The position numbers and the translations under genes are program-made. From NCBI GenBank assembly GCA_018902385.1, contig JABSSW010000003.1, forward strand, positions 310,001-374,000: DNA of 64,000 nt, written 5' to 3'. A model generated the notes under the pieces. The model saw nothing but the letters and a program-made list of their open reading frames with translations. It made no database searches and was not told the DNA's origin. This DNA comes from Physcia stellaris (taxonomy: Eukaryota > Ascomycota > Lecanoromycetes > Caliciales > Physciaceae). Positions 10,796 to 23,432 of the stretch are shown piece after piece. The stretch's first letter is position 1. Each line of letters opens with the position of its first letter.

Positions 10796-12952
10796 GACGA
10801 GATGGAAACAAACGATCTCTCACTCTTCAATTAGAATCTGATCGAAGCAGCATTCAATGGTGGGGTTCAGCTTTGCGAGCTACTCGAGTAGTAGAGACAA
10901 TAAAGCATTGGCATTGTTGAGAGGAGTCAATGGAGTAGCTTTTAACCCTATCCTCATATAGACTTTGCTAATTGCAGCACGGACACATTGTCGGTTATCG
11001 TGCGTCTAGCTCAACCTCGAGCAAGTCCCAGAGATGGGCACAGGCGGGATGCCGAGATTATCAAGTAACAAGTAGATAAGTGCGACCAACGGAGGTTTCT
11101 TGTGCATATCGGCATTGACGTACAGGACCCGACAAATGTCCGTGGAATTACCTGTAAGAAAGCAGGTGAAAAACTCCGAAAAACAAGGGACAAATGCTAA
11201 TCCCATTGGACGTGACAGGACTGAATGAGGAGTACGAAAGAGGAAACTGTTTTCTCGAAGGATGCAATTCGAATTCCAGACTGGAATTGCCGGTACGGCC
11301 CGAAAAAGCAAAGACAGCCACTACGCACCATCGAGCACCAATGGCCGATTAGAGAGCGCTGCGCGTCTCGAGATAGCAGGATGATGACATCTATTGGGTA
11401 GCCAGAAAGCCTTCAGTAAGTTCAGTTTCAGGTAGGTACTCCGTACTACTGTGACGTGCAGGGTGAAGGACATCAAACGAAGGGCCACACCTTTTGACGA
11501 AACGGGGTTGCCACAAAGCCACGCGGTGACTAGCCGAACCATCCACAACGTTACGCTTGTCATCACTCGCATATGTGCGTCGCGGAGTGCTGACTGTGCG
11601 GCTTTCTGCAGGAGGAAATCTGTCTCTGTGAATCCGTGGACCAGCAGAGCCAGAATTTTCGCACCGAGCAAAGCAGTCCAACCAACAGAATCGCGGAATC
11701 ATGACATCTTGAAGGCTTCTGCCGAGACGATAATAAGGATTGCTCTGCTTTTTTCTATAGAGTTTAGAGTGAGATTATCCCGGCCTAGCTCTAACTTTGA
11801 GAGTCAGTAGCCTTGCACAACGCGTGGGATTGCACGCAATAATTAATAGTGCCGAGAAGTCCACGAGGTGCTCGTTAAATCCATCCATGCAAAAGCTGGA
11901 AGCATGAGCCGTCGACCACCGTCTGCAGATGCCGGAAATAATGAGTAAGCTTAGAGCAAGGGGGCGCGAGTTGCACCAAAAAGGCAATTTAGCGGTGGCG
12001 AAACGGCGACAAGATTCTGCAGTGCTCAGGAGGTTGTTCGTGTCGGCCAGCAAGGGTAGAACTAGGTAGACGTACGATGAGATAATGGCGCCCACATTCC
12101 CTTGCCAGTTCTGGGCGTCGATCGTTCAGCATCCACGAAATGCATTGGGGCATAAGAATTGAGGTCGTGTGCCCACGCAACGAGCATTACCCACAGTGGG
12201 TTCGAACTCCTTGTCAATACTGCAGAAGAGCCAATCAGAATGAAAGAACCAACAGGAAGATCGCATCGTCATTTCTCGAGATCATAGCAATATGGAAGCC
12301 TGCTTCAACAAGACTCCGAAAAGCACATGTCGGTTGTACGAGTACTCGTAGGTCTGGCACGACTGCGAGCACAGTGCAGACATTTGCGCCGTGCCACTCG
12401 TTCACTCTTGAAGGTGAGAGAACAGGCCATGTTGCTCAACCGACGAAGGCGGCCGTTGTATCTTGATCCAATCGTCTCAATGTGTTCGTCGTCGTATCAC
12501 AGGATTCGCTATAGCCAGTGCCTGGCTATAACATTCGATTCAGGACGTAGTGATACATCAATGATACTTGTGTTCGTGTAGCAGAGATTTTATCTGGATA
12601 TGCTGCCAGGACTGGAATTTGATTCATGTTGTCGCAACACCGAATCTCGCATCGTGAAATTGGTGCTTGTGAAGCAACGATCGGAGATAGAGTGCTAGGT
12701 AATGATGAAAAAGTGTCAGTACTGCCTAGTGGGATACGAAAGGCCCTGCGGCGACGGGATGCCCGCAAGTAATTCGCTCACGTGACATCGCGGAGTGGCA
12801 ATCCAAGGAACAACGCGTTCAGCACTTGACGTGCCAGACAACTGAGACAACGCGAATACCAAACTGACGAGGCAAGAAACCTTCTAGTTCGATTTGGCCT
12901 TCACGTACGCTTTTTCCTAGCACATTTAGTGAGCTAGACAACGCTGCGCTCG
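10796..12952. other. Long gene-poor region upstream of RAD54
   Basis: About 2.1 kb separate the SAT4-type gene and RAD54. Several open frames of 80-120 codons occur on both strands (for example 11671-11321 and 12095-11775 on minus) but they overlap each other and match no family I know. A perfect CTACTCGAGTAG palindrome is near 10881 and an extended E-box TCACGTGA at 12778-12785. I see no transposon domain or terminal repeats. Confidence 0.4.
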
Positions 12953-15439
12953 ATGTCCGTGAAGATCCTCCCCCGCAATTCTTTTACTCACGTTTGATAC
13001 AGGCACCGGCCCAAGACCTTACCGCCGTCTACAGAGAAAGAGAATACCCCATCATCACAGAAAGCGTCTAGACTATATGGAGGGACACCGCAGTCCGTTG
13101 ATAGGCTTGTAAGGCCTTTTCGATGTCCGGGCAGCGCTACGCCCACGCGGGCTTCCGAGAAGCCTACCAGGAAGAAGCGAAGAGTTAATTACGCCGGTGA
13201 TGATGGCGAAGCTGAAGATGGGGACAAACCTTGGACGAATGAGGATCGACTTGCTTTGGCGAACCGAGACGCCAACAAGTTTCCCATTTACAAGGTGAAG
13301 GACAAGGAGACTCTATTTCGACAACGATTCGCAGTCCCATTGATAAATAAAGGCGCCGGTGGCTATAATCCTTTTCGTCCAGCACCGACGCTTGGAATGA
13401 GGAAAGGAGCGGTGTTCGTGGCGAAACCTCTACATGACCCAAGTGGAGAATTCGCCATTGTTTTGTATGACCCCACTATTGACGACAAGCCAAAGACGAT
13501 TGAGGAGGCGGAAAAGGTCAGTGAAGATGGTGAAAAGCCGAAGCTGGATGAACCCATTATGCACAAAAGCCTAGCAGACATCCTGGGATTGAAGAAACAA
13601 GTGGAAGATCATCCAAAGATTCCTGTTGTGATAGATCCTCGCCTCGCCAAGGTTCTGAGACCTCATCAAGTGGAAGGGGTTAAGTTCCTGTACCGTTGTA
13701 CGACAGGTCTGATCGACGAAAAAGCCAATGGCTGTATCATGGCAGACGAGATGGGTCTAGGCAAGACTCTGCAATGTATCACGTTGATGTGGACACTCCT
13801 CAAACAGTCTCCCGAAGCCGGCAAATCCATAATCCAGAAATGTGTCATTGCCTGCCCATCGAGCTTGGTTCGAAATTGGGCTAACGAGCTCGTGAAATGG
13901 CTGGGGAAAGATGCTGTCACTCCTTTCGCAGTGGACGGGAAAGCTACTAAAGACGAGCTCACAAGCCAGCTGCGTCAATGGTCAATTGCTAGCGGTAGAG
14001 CAGTTGTCCGTCCCGTTCTCATAGTGTCTTACGAGACACTTCGGCTCAACGTCGATGAATTGAAGAATACGCCAATTGGCCTCCTGCTCTGTGACGAAGG
14101 GCATCGACTTAAAAACGGAGAAAGCCAAACCTTTACAGCACTCAATGGGCTTAATGTTGATCGGCGTGTCATTCTGTCAGGCACACCCATCCAAAATGAC
14201 CTGTCTGAGTACTTCTCATTGCTCAACTTCGCTAATCCTAGCCTGCTTGGGACACGAATGGAGTTCCGCAAGAAGTACGAACTTCCCATCCTGCGAGGAC
14301 GCGATGCAGCAGGGACAGACACCGACCGTAAGAAAGGAGATGAGTGCCTTGCGGAGCTTCTTACTCTTGTCAATAAGTTCATCATCCGCCGTACGAACGA
14401 CATTTTGTCTAAATACCTCCCCGTCAAATATGAGCACGTCGTCTTCTGCAACCTCGCACCCTTCCAGATGGATCTCTACAACTACTTCATTCAGAGTCCC
14501 GACATCAAGTCCCTCCTCCGCGGCAAAGGTTCCCAGCCTCTAAAAGCAATCGGTATGCTCAAGAAACTCTGTAATCATCCAGACCTCCTCGACCTTTCTG
14601 CCGACCTTCCCGGCTCCGAGAAATTCTTCCCTGACGATTACGTCCCGAAAGACGCTCGTGGTCGTGACCGCGATGTCAAATCATGGTACTCGGGCAAGAT
14701 GCAAGTCCTTGACAGGATGCTAGCCCGAATTCGTCAAGACACAAACGACAAGATCGTCCTCATCAGCAACTATACTCAAACACTCGACATCTTCGACAAG
14801 CTGTGTCGCTCGCGCGGCTACGGTTGTCTCCGCCTTGACGGCACCATGAATGTCAACAAGCGCCAGAAGCTGGTCGATAAATTCAACGACCCCGAAGGCG
14901 AAGAGTTCGTCTTTCTCCTCAGCTCCAAAGCTGGAGGCTGCGGTCTGAACCTCATCGGCGCCAACCGCCTCGTGCTCTTCGATCCAGACTGGAATCCTGC
15001 CGCTGACCAACAGGCGCTTGCGCGAGTTTGGCGAGACGGCCAGAAGAAAGACTGCTTCGTCTACCGCTTCATTGCGACAGGAACCATTGAAGAGAAGATC
15101 TTTCAAAGACAGTCCCACAAGCAGTCCCTTTCCTCCTGCGTCGTTGACTCGGCAGAAGATGTTGAGCGGCACTTTACCCTTGACTCACTGAGAGAGCTGT
15201 TTCAATTCAAGCCGGGAACAACCAGTGACACGCATGATACTTTTAAGTGCAAGCGGTGCAAACCGGATGGGAAACAGTACATCAAGGCGCCAGCGATGCT
15301 GTATGGCGATACAAGCAGCTGGAACCACTTTGTCAATGATGGCGAGGCGGGTCCATTAGGGAAGATCCAGGATTTATTGTTGAGGCAGGAGACGAGCGAT
15401 GAGGCTGTCAGTGCTGTCTTCCAATATATCAGTCACTAG
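12953..15439 (+). CDS. RAD54: DNA repair and recombination ATPase Rad54
   Basis: This is a Swi2/Snf2 double-stranded DNA translocase that works with Rad51 in homologous recombination. The coding frame is open from about 13000 and contains the family N-terminal motif RPFRCPG. Further on are Walker A MGLGKT (about 13752), DEGH (about 14095), SGTPIQNDLSEYFSL, the helicase C region with LDGTMN and LSSKAGGCGLNLIGANRL, and RVWRDGQKKDCFVYRF. A C-terminal Cys pair (CKRC) matches the Rad54 zinc-like tail. No ATG lies in frame before the conserved part, so a first exon is needed. My best model uses ATG 12953 with only six coding bases, then an intron 12959-13060, giving 794 aa. The start is tentative; the gene identity is not. 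Confidence 0.92.
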
Positions 15440-16128
15440 AGCCGGTGATCTAAAATCTGGCACTGTTTGGCGCGAAGCATTGCTGTGGAGCTAAGGATGG
15501 AGCTACTTAGGTTCGAGCGTTTGGGCATGGCGATGTGTGGTACTGTCAGTTGCTCTCAGTATGTCTTGTAAACCCTCTTTGGCACTCCTATATTACTTCG
15601 ATGAATAGTCACGCTGTATGAGCTACGAAGTACATAAGCAGCCTACTACTGGTAACCACAGAATCATAAGCTTTCCATGCATCGTCATCAACCCCAAACC
15701 AACGAGCCCAGCCAGACAAGAAGCGGTCCCTGAGTTCTAACCATCAGCTCTACGTAGGTCTGACCATACAATGTGGGAGGATAGCAAGATTGGAAAGACG
15801 GACCTAACTGAGATTACGTCCAACTACTTCAGTGCGCACCAAAAGGCATAGCAGTTTCCGTCACCGTAAAAAACTTCCTCAGTTGATGTGGAGCAAAGCT
15901 AGTGCTAGAGACCTTTCTCGATTAACATCCTCTTTGCTGCGGAGCTATGGCGGTAATCCGCATCAAAGGGCGATACTTCCCTGGCATACGCTATTCAATC
16001 ATTGATTTCACTATTTCTTCTATCATCTCGCCGTCGAAGTGATTCTCCAATGATGACTTACGCTATCTGCTACCTCCCTGCAACCATGGTCCTATTATTA
16101 CGCTGTCGAAATCGAGCTCCCTCACTCC
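15440..16128. other. Convergent intergenic region RAD54 / F-box-like gene
   Basis: A 0.7-kb spacer lies between the stops of two convergent genes. It should contain both 3' ends. Nothing else is supported. Confidence 0.4.
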
Positions 16129-16974
16129 TTACCATCTGCATGCTTGCTCCGACACAGGTAACTCCCAGCGTTCCACCGAGTTCTGATAGCAACCAACTCG
16201 CCTTTCCAGGACCGCCAGCAGCGAGGCTGGCAAAAAGTCCAGGATCACAGACTCCGACGCCTCCCCGCCTCCCTCGTTAGCAAGCACCGGAATGGGATAG
16301 CACCGATGTCCGCGCCACCGAAACGTATTCCACTCCAACAGCACACGATAGAGCGTCTCCCTATCGAGACGCAGTCCAGGCCTGGCTCTCCGGACATACG
16401 CAAGCACCAGAGCGCAAAGCCGCTCGTACTCGGCGCGGTAGCATGCCAGGAAACGGACGTAGTCCGCTCCCATGCATTTGTAGCTCTGGGCCCGATCGGG
16501 ACAGTCTGGGAAGAAGTCCGTTTTTTGGGCCGGCTGGACTTTGATATCGCGGTCCATGGTCGCTTTGTGGGGCATGAGCCAGCCGTCGAGCTTGTAGGAG
16601 CCGAAGTAGGAGGCTTCGAGGGCGTATTTGCGCTTGACGAGGCGGTTGTGGTGCTGCTTGAGGGCCTCGATGGCTAGAGACCAGCTTCTGGATACGCGTT
16701 CCATGCGTTTCAGGTCCGTGTAGCTGAGGTTTCGGAGCACGTTTTGCTTTAGCTCTGAGGCTAGTTTGTCGGTCCTGTTGTTGGGGGTTTTTACATGCGA
16801 TTTGAATTTCGGACGGGTGGTGGTTGAAGGTCGTGACTGAGGCGTACAATCTGAGGCTTCATTAGCCATGTTGGGTGGTTCTATTTGAATATCAATATGA
16901 CGACCGAAACCTGGCGTTGAAGACGGCTGGCCACATGAGTGGACTTTCTTCGTGCATCTTGGTAGCTTGTCCAT
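16129..16974 (-). CDS. F-box-like domain protein, hypothetical
   Basis: A single exon of 281 codons; a shorter form could start at the Met at 16869. Around residues 70-110 there is a helical, F-box-like segment (LKQNVLRNLSYTDLKRMERVSRSWSLAIE), the site that would bind Skp1 in an SCF ubiquitin ligase. The rest has no domain I can name, although the aromatic, Arg-rich C-terminal half (YVRFLACYRAEYERL, WNTFRWRGHRCYPIP) looks like a genuine folded protein. The N-terminal 60 residues are polar and probably disordered. F-box degrader function is an inference from the short motif only. Confidence 0.65.
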   Translation of the reverse strand: MDKLPRCTKKVHSCGQPSSTPGFGRHIDIQIEPPNMANEASDCTPQSRPSTTTRPKFKSHVKTPNNRTDKLASELKQNVLRNLSYTDLKRMERVSRSWSLAIEALKQHHNRLVKRKYALEASYFGSYKLDGWLMPHKATMDRDIKVQPAQKTDFFPDCPDRAQSYKCMGADYVRFLACYRAEYERLCALVLAYVRRARPGLRLDRETLYRVLLEWNTFRWRGHRCYPIPVLANEGGGEASESVILDFLPASLLAVLERRVGCYQNSVERWELPVSEQACRW

Positions 16975-17937
16975 CCTGACTCTATCTGCAGATGGCTAAT
17001 CTATTAGTCAATCACGAAGCTAGATGCCCGACTTGTGATCCTCTAAAACGTTAGATATCGTCCAATGTCTTCCTGATATCAGACGGTTAGCTGTTGAGCA
17101 AGTTTTTCCGAGGAGAAGCTGGAGGAGGTCCCAAGTTGATCTTAAATAGTGTAGTTGAGAGTGAATGTGGTGTTTTGGTATATTAGCGTAAAGTATATAA
17201 TATATCTGAATAAATTTCGTGGTTATGAGTCAGATCCCTCAAGTCACCATGCTAATATCTGAAAACAAAAGGGAACGAGAATGCAGTCCAAGTCACGCGA
17301 ATTTGGAACACTCAATTCATCAAGCCCCTCTCAAACAGGAAATAGAAGAAGTAATGCTGGTTGTTGCTTGAGGGAGCATACTTGATTCGAATGCTCGAGA
17401 GGTAAAGCCACAAAGTCTCGTTGAGTGAACAAATTTTGACTTTGGTCCGATCATTACACGACATACGCCACCATGTCCAATCATGTATTATACGGTTGAT
17501 TTGAGGAGGAAGCGACAGTAGAAAAAGACAGAGAAATGGTATTTCATGACCTGGTGTGGCTCTTAAGTCCAAAGGAATGTCAGATACATACGCCAAAAGC
17601 AACGTATCATATGATACTGTAAATTTCGAAGATGAGAACTATAAACAAAGTATGAAAAAGGCAATAAAATAATGAGAAAACGGTCAACCAGGGAAGCTTA
17701 GAAATGAAATGCCCTCTGGAGGTATTTAGTGGATTGTGTATTCAAGTCCAGAAGCTGTCTATCACATGGCGTCACATGCTGCCGTATTCAAAGGGTTCGA
17801 AATCCGATCGCAGTATGAACAGTTGGGGATATGGCTTCCGAGGCCATTCAGTTGCGAAAGTTCAACTCTGCTCACATTCACATTCCTTACTGAGTACGGG
17901 TAACCTTACCTTTCTAACAGTGGCTCCTTTAGTGATA
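16975..17937. other. AT-rich intergenic region
   Basis: This holds the upstream region of the 16.1-kb F-box-like gene and the 3' side of the next minus-strand gene. A 96-codon frame at 17602-17312 has no family resemblance and unusual composition; I do not call it a gene. Confidence 0.4.
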
Positions 17938-19444
17938 CTAGACAACCGATTCTTCGTCGACCAAATCCTTAGCGTCAACCACGAGCCCAGTTGGAAGCTT
18001 CTCCGACCAGGGCTCGTCCTTGCACACATAATCATTCAATATTGACGACAAGGCTGAACGGTCTTCGCTGTCGAGGTACGCTGTCCAAAAGCCATCAGCG
18101 TTTTGAAGTATCAAAAACGTCGCTGAGAGTTCCTTAGGTCCTCCGCGAATGGCTGTGAAAACATTGAACCAACTATCACTGACCAAAGTGACACAAGTCA
18201 ATTCGAGCCGTGCGAGAGTCGCCCTATTGGCAAATTTCAGTCAGCATTCCGGTTTCAGGTCTAGCCTGAGTCAAAGTTAAATTCTCACTTGTGTCGCTGC
18301 ACCACCCCGACCAGGTCTTTGCCATCAACATTGACCCCGTGTAGCCCTAAAGAGTGGAGCTGTCCAAAATGACATTCTCGTAAAGATTTCGTGAAGTCTC
18401 CAGGCCGACTGATTGAACTTCCATATAAATCAAGATATCTGAGATTGCTCGCGCTTCGGAGAATTTGAAATGGTTGGTTTTCCGTGGTATTGTAGTGATG
18501 ATAGCCGGCTATAACTTCGCTCGGTGTTGTAAAAGCTATTGTCGAGATATTCCTAAGTAGACCCGTCACTATTGTTAGGTCCTCATCTGAAAGGTTAAGC
18601 ATGTCGAAATCCAATCCTCTGGGCCAGGTGTAGAGATTGAGACAATCGATCTTGGGTCGGCACAAGGAGGCTGCTCGTATCACATGCATGTCTGCCGGGA
18701 CAGGGTGATACAAGTACGGTATACCGCCTCCGTAGAAAGGTAAGAGGGTCTTTCTAAAGAATTGAAGAACAGGGGGAGACAGGTAAGGTAGCTCCATGCC
18801 TTCCTCGAAAAATGCTTGATCGTCGTAATAGCCAAGAGTGACCATGTCCAATCTTTCAAACGAAGTAAACGCACGTTTCCACATCTCCGGAATTGTCGGT
18901 TCCAGACTCTGATATTCACTCAGAAGTTCTTTATAGCCTACGAAACCGTCGTCGACCTGTTTTGCGGAGAATACTGGCTTCCGGCCTTCCTAATGTAGAA
19001 CCGAAGTCAGCACCGTTTCGGGTAAGCGCTGAATTACAGGACAGGTTGCCCTACGTCGTCGAAAGTGTCATGATAGCGCTTATATACGCTTCCGTACGAC
19101 GCATGTTCCAGCTTAAACTGGTAATCCTCTTTATCGAGTGTAGCATTCTGAAAATGCCCCGGAAAAACATTCACATGCCGAACGAGTCGACACGGCTCGG
19201 CTTGGTTAGCAATGGCCAGCAGCTTCTTGAAGCTCGCGAGGTTCATGAAAACGAGCAGGTCAGCGAAGAGAAGTGGGGTGGCGGCCAGGGCTAACGCCTT
19301 GCTGCAGAGGCGTACGGCTTTCAGATCTGCATTTGGATACATATTTGTCCTTTCACGAAGACCATACTCTCGTATATGCTCACCCTTGGGAGATGCAACA
19401 TTGTACACAATCAGATCGACAACCTCAGCCGGACTCTGGTCCAT
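17938..19444 (-). CDS. F-box/LRR-like hypothetical protein
   Basis: Three exons join cleanly: 19444-19055, 18989-18289 and 18223-17938 (two 65-nt introns), giving 458 aa. The start MDQSPAEVVDLIVYNVA followed by LKAVRLCSKALALAATPLLFADL is the usual fungal F-box-like opening: a short helix, then the R/K-LCSK-L segment. The middle has spaced leucine-rich segments (SNLRYLDLYGSS, LHSLGLHGVNVDGKDL, ATLARLELTCVTL) that resemble irregular LRRs. Such proteins are very numerous in filamentous ascomycetes and mostly uncharacterised; a role as substrate adaptor of an SCF ligase is an inference. A longer upstream extension to 19693 is open, but I prefer the ATG at 19444. Confidence 0.8.
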
Positions 19445-20292
19445 GTTGATAGGACTAATGTTGTATCTTTGATCAGGTGTGTTGAGGGGCGATGAGGAGA
19501 AATAGCACGAGAACTGTGATCGCAAGGTATAGCACTGCCTTTGAGATACCGCAGGTTGGTAGATTAAAAGAGAGCGGACCGGGAGACTGATAGATGAGGT
19601 TTGGTTGCGGCGAAAGTGTTTGATGTGGGTAAGTGAATTTAAAGATAATGTGTCATAGCCTAGCCTGGCGTACAGAAATGAATCCAAATTCAATAATTTA
19701 AGCTACCGGTGGGTCCACCATGGACCATTATGGCGATTCGCAAGTGTTATAATATTTGTAGAGGATGCTCTAGTCAATCTGGGTAGCGGTAATTGATATC
19801 ACATACACGACACTGTTTGAGTTCGAGTCTGTTTGCCGGATGGACATTTAACATATCAATAATTGGTTCGAGCAACCGTGAGGTATCGCAGGTAGTATCA
19901 GTGGTGCATGATCTGACAACACATTTGCTGTTTCGCTGGCCTGGTGGTGATCCAATGCCAGCCCGGTCATCTCTGCTTACATTGGATACAAACATCATAG
20001 CACTGGTCCTGGATATGAATGATCGCCAAGGAGTGATGGATCCCTTTCCAAATCTCGGTCACTCGCTTTTCGAATATATATCTTGATGTGATGTAGTTGG
20101 CGCTTGTGGCTCGATGCTTTCCCGAGTCAGGCCACCATATCTTCGTTCTAAGACTGGCACTCGATTTTGTGAGAAGCGAATGTAGTCAAACCCAAGATAG
20201 CTTGCGACTTGGATGTTTCAACTTTATGATCTCTTCTTACAAGTTTAGTCCCTTATGCAACGATATTTCGAAGACGTCAGCTAGGACTCAGC
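19445..20292. other. Intergenic region upstream of the F-box/LRR gene
   Basis: About 0.85 kb. It contains the promoter of the gene starting at 19444 and the 3' region of COQ9. Nothing else is supported. Confidence 0.4.
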
Positions 20293-21071
20293 CTATATCC
20301 TGATGCCTTTGCTCCTCAGACCATTGACGAAGCCGATGCCTTGCACACCTAGCCAGACTCCCGTGTCTCGCAAGCTAATGCCCAAATTCCTTGACTCGTT
20401 TAGTCTTCTTGACAAAAAAGCCTCCGTTGCTGCAAAGTTGGTGGAGTTATCAACTGTCATGAAAAGCTCACTACTGGCGTAGATGGTACTCAAAGCAAGG
20501 CGTTTGGTATACCACGACGTATCAACGCTCTTATCGCCAGCCAAGAACAGTATCTCGTCCGCAAGGAGCCCAAGCTCTCTGACACTGAAAGGGACATGGG
20601 AGGGTGCAGCCATGAGCGCAAGTGCCTATGTATATCATTAACATAGGAAGTATGATCCTGTGCTGGATCGCATACCTCTTGCCATTTGTGGATGACCCTT
20701 GTATTAGCCCGAAGCCTCTCCAAGGTAAGAGCTTTGATCTTCAGGTCGACACTGAGATATTGCTCAACCTGCTTGCTGCTAAGAGCTAAACGCTGATTTA
20801 CCAGATGATAACGAACAAGTGCAAAGGGGCCAGCCGGAAAGAGATTTACAGAGATGTCAGGGTATCGGGCGTCTCGAGCACCTTGAATCAAGGCATCGAC
20901 GGTAAATCCTAGCTCTGGGACATGGGCAAGGCTTGCGGAGAGGATAGCATCTTCAGGAGGCGTGAAGAGCGGAGTTCTCTCGTGCTCATAGGAATGATAA
21001 TGAGATTGCACGAATTTAGAACAACTTGAGCGTAGAGACGCAGGCCTGCGTAGAGCTTGCCGAATGATCAT
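20293..21071 (-). CDS. COQ9: Ubiquinone biosynthesis protein Coq9
   Basis: Coq9 is a lipid-binding protein of the mitochondrial inner-membrane CoQ synthome; it presents substrate to the Coq7 hydroxylase. Exons 21071-20676 and 20625-20293, with a 50-nt phase-0 intron after WQE, give 242 aa. The first 30 residues are Arg/Ser-rich without acids, a typical mitochondrial presequence. Conserved family segments follow: HVPELGFTVDALIQGARDARYPDIS early on, VNQRLAL, then DTSWYTKRLALSTIYASSELFMT, which is the most diagnostic part, and a C-terminal amphipathic segment. A second CoQ gene, COQ1, lies 30 kb away; I attach no meaning to that distance. Confidence 0.95.
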
Positions 21072-23432
21072 CTGGTTTGCCGAAGGACATCCAATGTTAA
21101 CCTTGGAAGGTCAATATCGTTATTCTCATACTACTACTTTACTTAGCGAGTCCGGCGTGTCCGGGTACCTTCAACGGCCCGGATTCCCGGCAACTTGACT
21201 GGCGAAGATAGCTAGTTCTAAGGTACTTGGCGTGGAATAAGATGACAGCAGAGAAGCATTGGCCATTTCATGGACAATTGTCATCGATTTATTATTGTTG
21301 CTTTCACGAGCTTCTATTCAATTGCCATATTCCATGTTAGAAGAGCCAAATCTAAGCTTTCCTGAGAGAGTGCTATTTTGCCCCTGAAAGACATGAGGGA
21401 GTCGCGGCAAGCGATTGGTGGCCAACCAAGCGACGGCTGTTCTAATTGATCTTTGATATTTCGATTATACTGCTCTACCAGGAAAATTATTCACCTCCAG
21501 TTCATGTTGGCGGCTGATAGATTATATGCAAGAGCGGAAGGAACATGCACGTTCTTCTCAGCCCTAGACAAGGACGGCGGATGTTCATCTGATTGGGTAC
21601 CCGATCTGCATTAATCACCGCCAGAACAGATGACGAACTGAAAAGGTTGCAAACCGAGTGGAATGACCTGCAGCGGCATGATTTATAACGTGATCCGTAA
21701 GTTCTGCGGCTGCCCTTCCAGCACCCTGCGAATCGCCTGTGATTTGGACGGTCAAGGTACGATGTATTGGCTGTCCGAGCGTCTGGACTCGCTAAAGATC
21801 ATGTCGGCCTCTGATGCGGTGAACCTTTCAATGACCTCTTGACTGCCAAACCTCAGCCTTGTGAACACGCTCTGTCCAAATCATGCCCAATCAGATGACG
21901 GAAGAGCACCCTCCTTCAAGAACCTCCCCTCCCGGTGTTTGACTCAGGAATAGGCATTGAATTACTTTGATCGCGAGGTCAAGCCCGCAGCTTTCCCTGT
22001 TTTTGGGTCTGATAGGCATTGTGTCGAGTCGTATGATCGTATCGATGCAGAGAGCCTAAAAGGGATTTGTTCAGCTCGCCGGGTCAAGCCACATGCACCG
22101 ATTATTTTGGTAGACTCGAGAAGCGAGTACGGTCTGCAAGTGCTGTGCATGATCACTCTGGTGAAGAGAAGTCCGTGGCGATACAGACTCCAAGTGCCAG
22201 CTTGTGGAACTCGCGTTGAATCGGTAAGCGGAGCGCTTGAGGATTGCATTCGCTTTGACTCTGCAAGAACATGTTCAGAGACACGTGGAGCGTCCCGAGG
22301 TAAAAAAGATGTATGCAAGAGCAATAATCATAGAGGATTTTCATGATGACAGAGTGGGAGCCAAGGTGCCGGCCGTCAAGCTAATTCTCATGGGCCCGCG
22401 GTTTGGCGATTTTGGGCGGGTTTGATGCCAAGAAACGCGCTAAATTCACGCCTTACAGTCTGGTGTTCCTTTCCAGCTTCGCAACCACACACCTTCTTCG
22501 CCTCTCACTGCACCACCCAACTCTCTTCTCACCCTGTACGCTCCCTTACCCATCACCGCTTCAGGCCGATCCGAAGCAGCGATTGGCAGTCAGCCACCTG
22601 CACCATTCGCTCGGTTCCAGTGAATCTTAACCTGGTAAGTCTTCCATTTTGCACCCGCCTGTCACATCATCACCAAGAGCTTCTCGTGTGCGGCCAGAGC
22701 CGCCGTGCCTAGGTCAGGAGGCTTGTCCTGGCGGTAACTGGTGTGGGCTTTGTGGGTGTCTTCCGAAGGAATTGAGGCTGATCGGAACCCCAATCTCTGC
22801 TAGGTACAAATTTTTACCAACAGCACCACAAGGCAAAAACTAGGCAACTTGGAGTTTGCAACCCCTCACCCCACACCTCGTCAATCATACTATCTCGTTG
22901 AACGGTATTGTCAAGCAGACCGCCTTCATCGAGCCATTTGACTGGTCGGGGTCAGATTGCACTTGATCCGAAGAGCTCTTGGGATCGAGTAGTTGCAGAT
23001 ATCGCGGCCCTGTCCACGGCATCCTTGCTTACGCCTCCTCCAGCTCGTGCTTTTCGTGCACGAATCTCGGTCACAGTCACCGTCTTGACCAAAGGTCCAC
23101 TCGGCAGCCATACATCACTGAAATTACCATGGGTCCGTTGTTCCTCCTTTCCCATTCCCTCCTGCATTAAACTAGCAGTCTTCGGGCGCCTTATGAGCCT
23201 TTGTCCTCCACAGCAGCTGTCAGATGCTTGATCCGTCCGTACCGTTTTTTGTCCTAGCTTCCAGATACTCTCTGGAGACTCTCTGATTGCTCACATTCTG
23301 ACTCTAGACTCAGCAGACGTTTATCGACCTCACGCAGTAAGTACTTAGCCTTCACCATTGTTTACTATCATTATTCGATGATGCAATTTCCGCATCTCTC
23401 GAAAAGCCGAGAATTGACTCATCGGCGAATCT
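21072..23432. other. Long gene-poor region between COQ9 and the Gbp2-like gene
   Basis: About 2.3 kb. It must hold the promoters of both divergent genes. Overlapping open frames near 21960-22350 exist on both strands with no family match. From about 22450 the plus strand is pyrimidine-rich and looks like promoter plus 5' untranslated sequence. A strong donor (GTAAGTAC) at 23337 suggests that at least one 5' exon of the RNA-binding protein gene ends there. Confidence 0.45.

Noticed and set aside
11321-12180. Several overlapping minus-strand open frames
   Set aside because: They overlap one another on both strands, show no splice-consistent model and match no family.
12190-12215. tRNA-like B-box (GGTTCGAAC)
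   Set aside because: The flanking stem does not pair and there is no matching A-box or acceptor stem.
14029-14543. Long open frames on both strands inside RAD54
   Set aside because: They are shadows of the RAD54 reading frame; RAD54 motifs run through the whole stretch.
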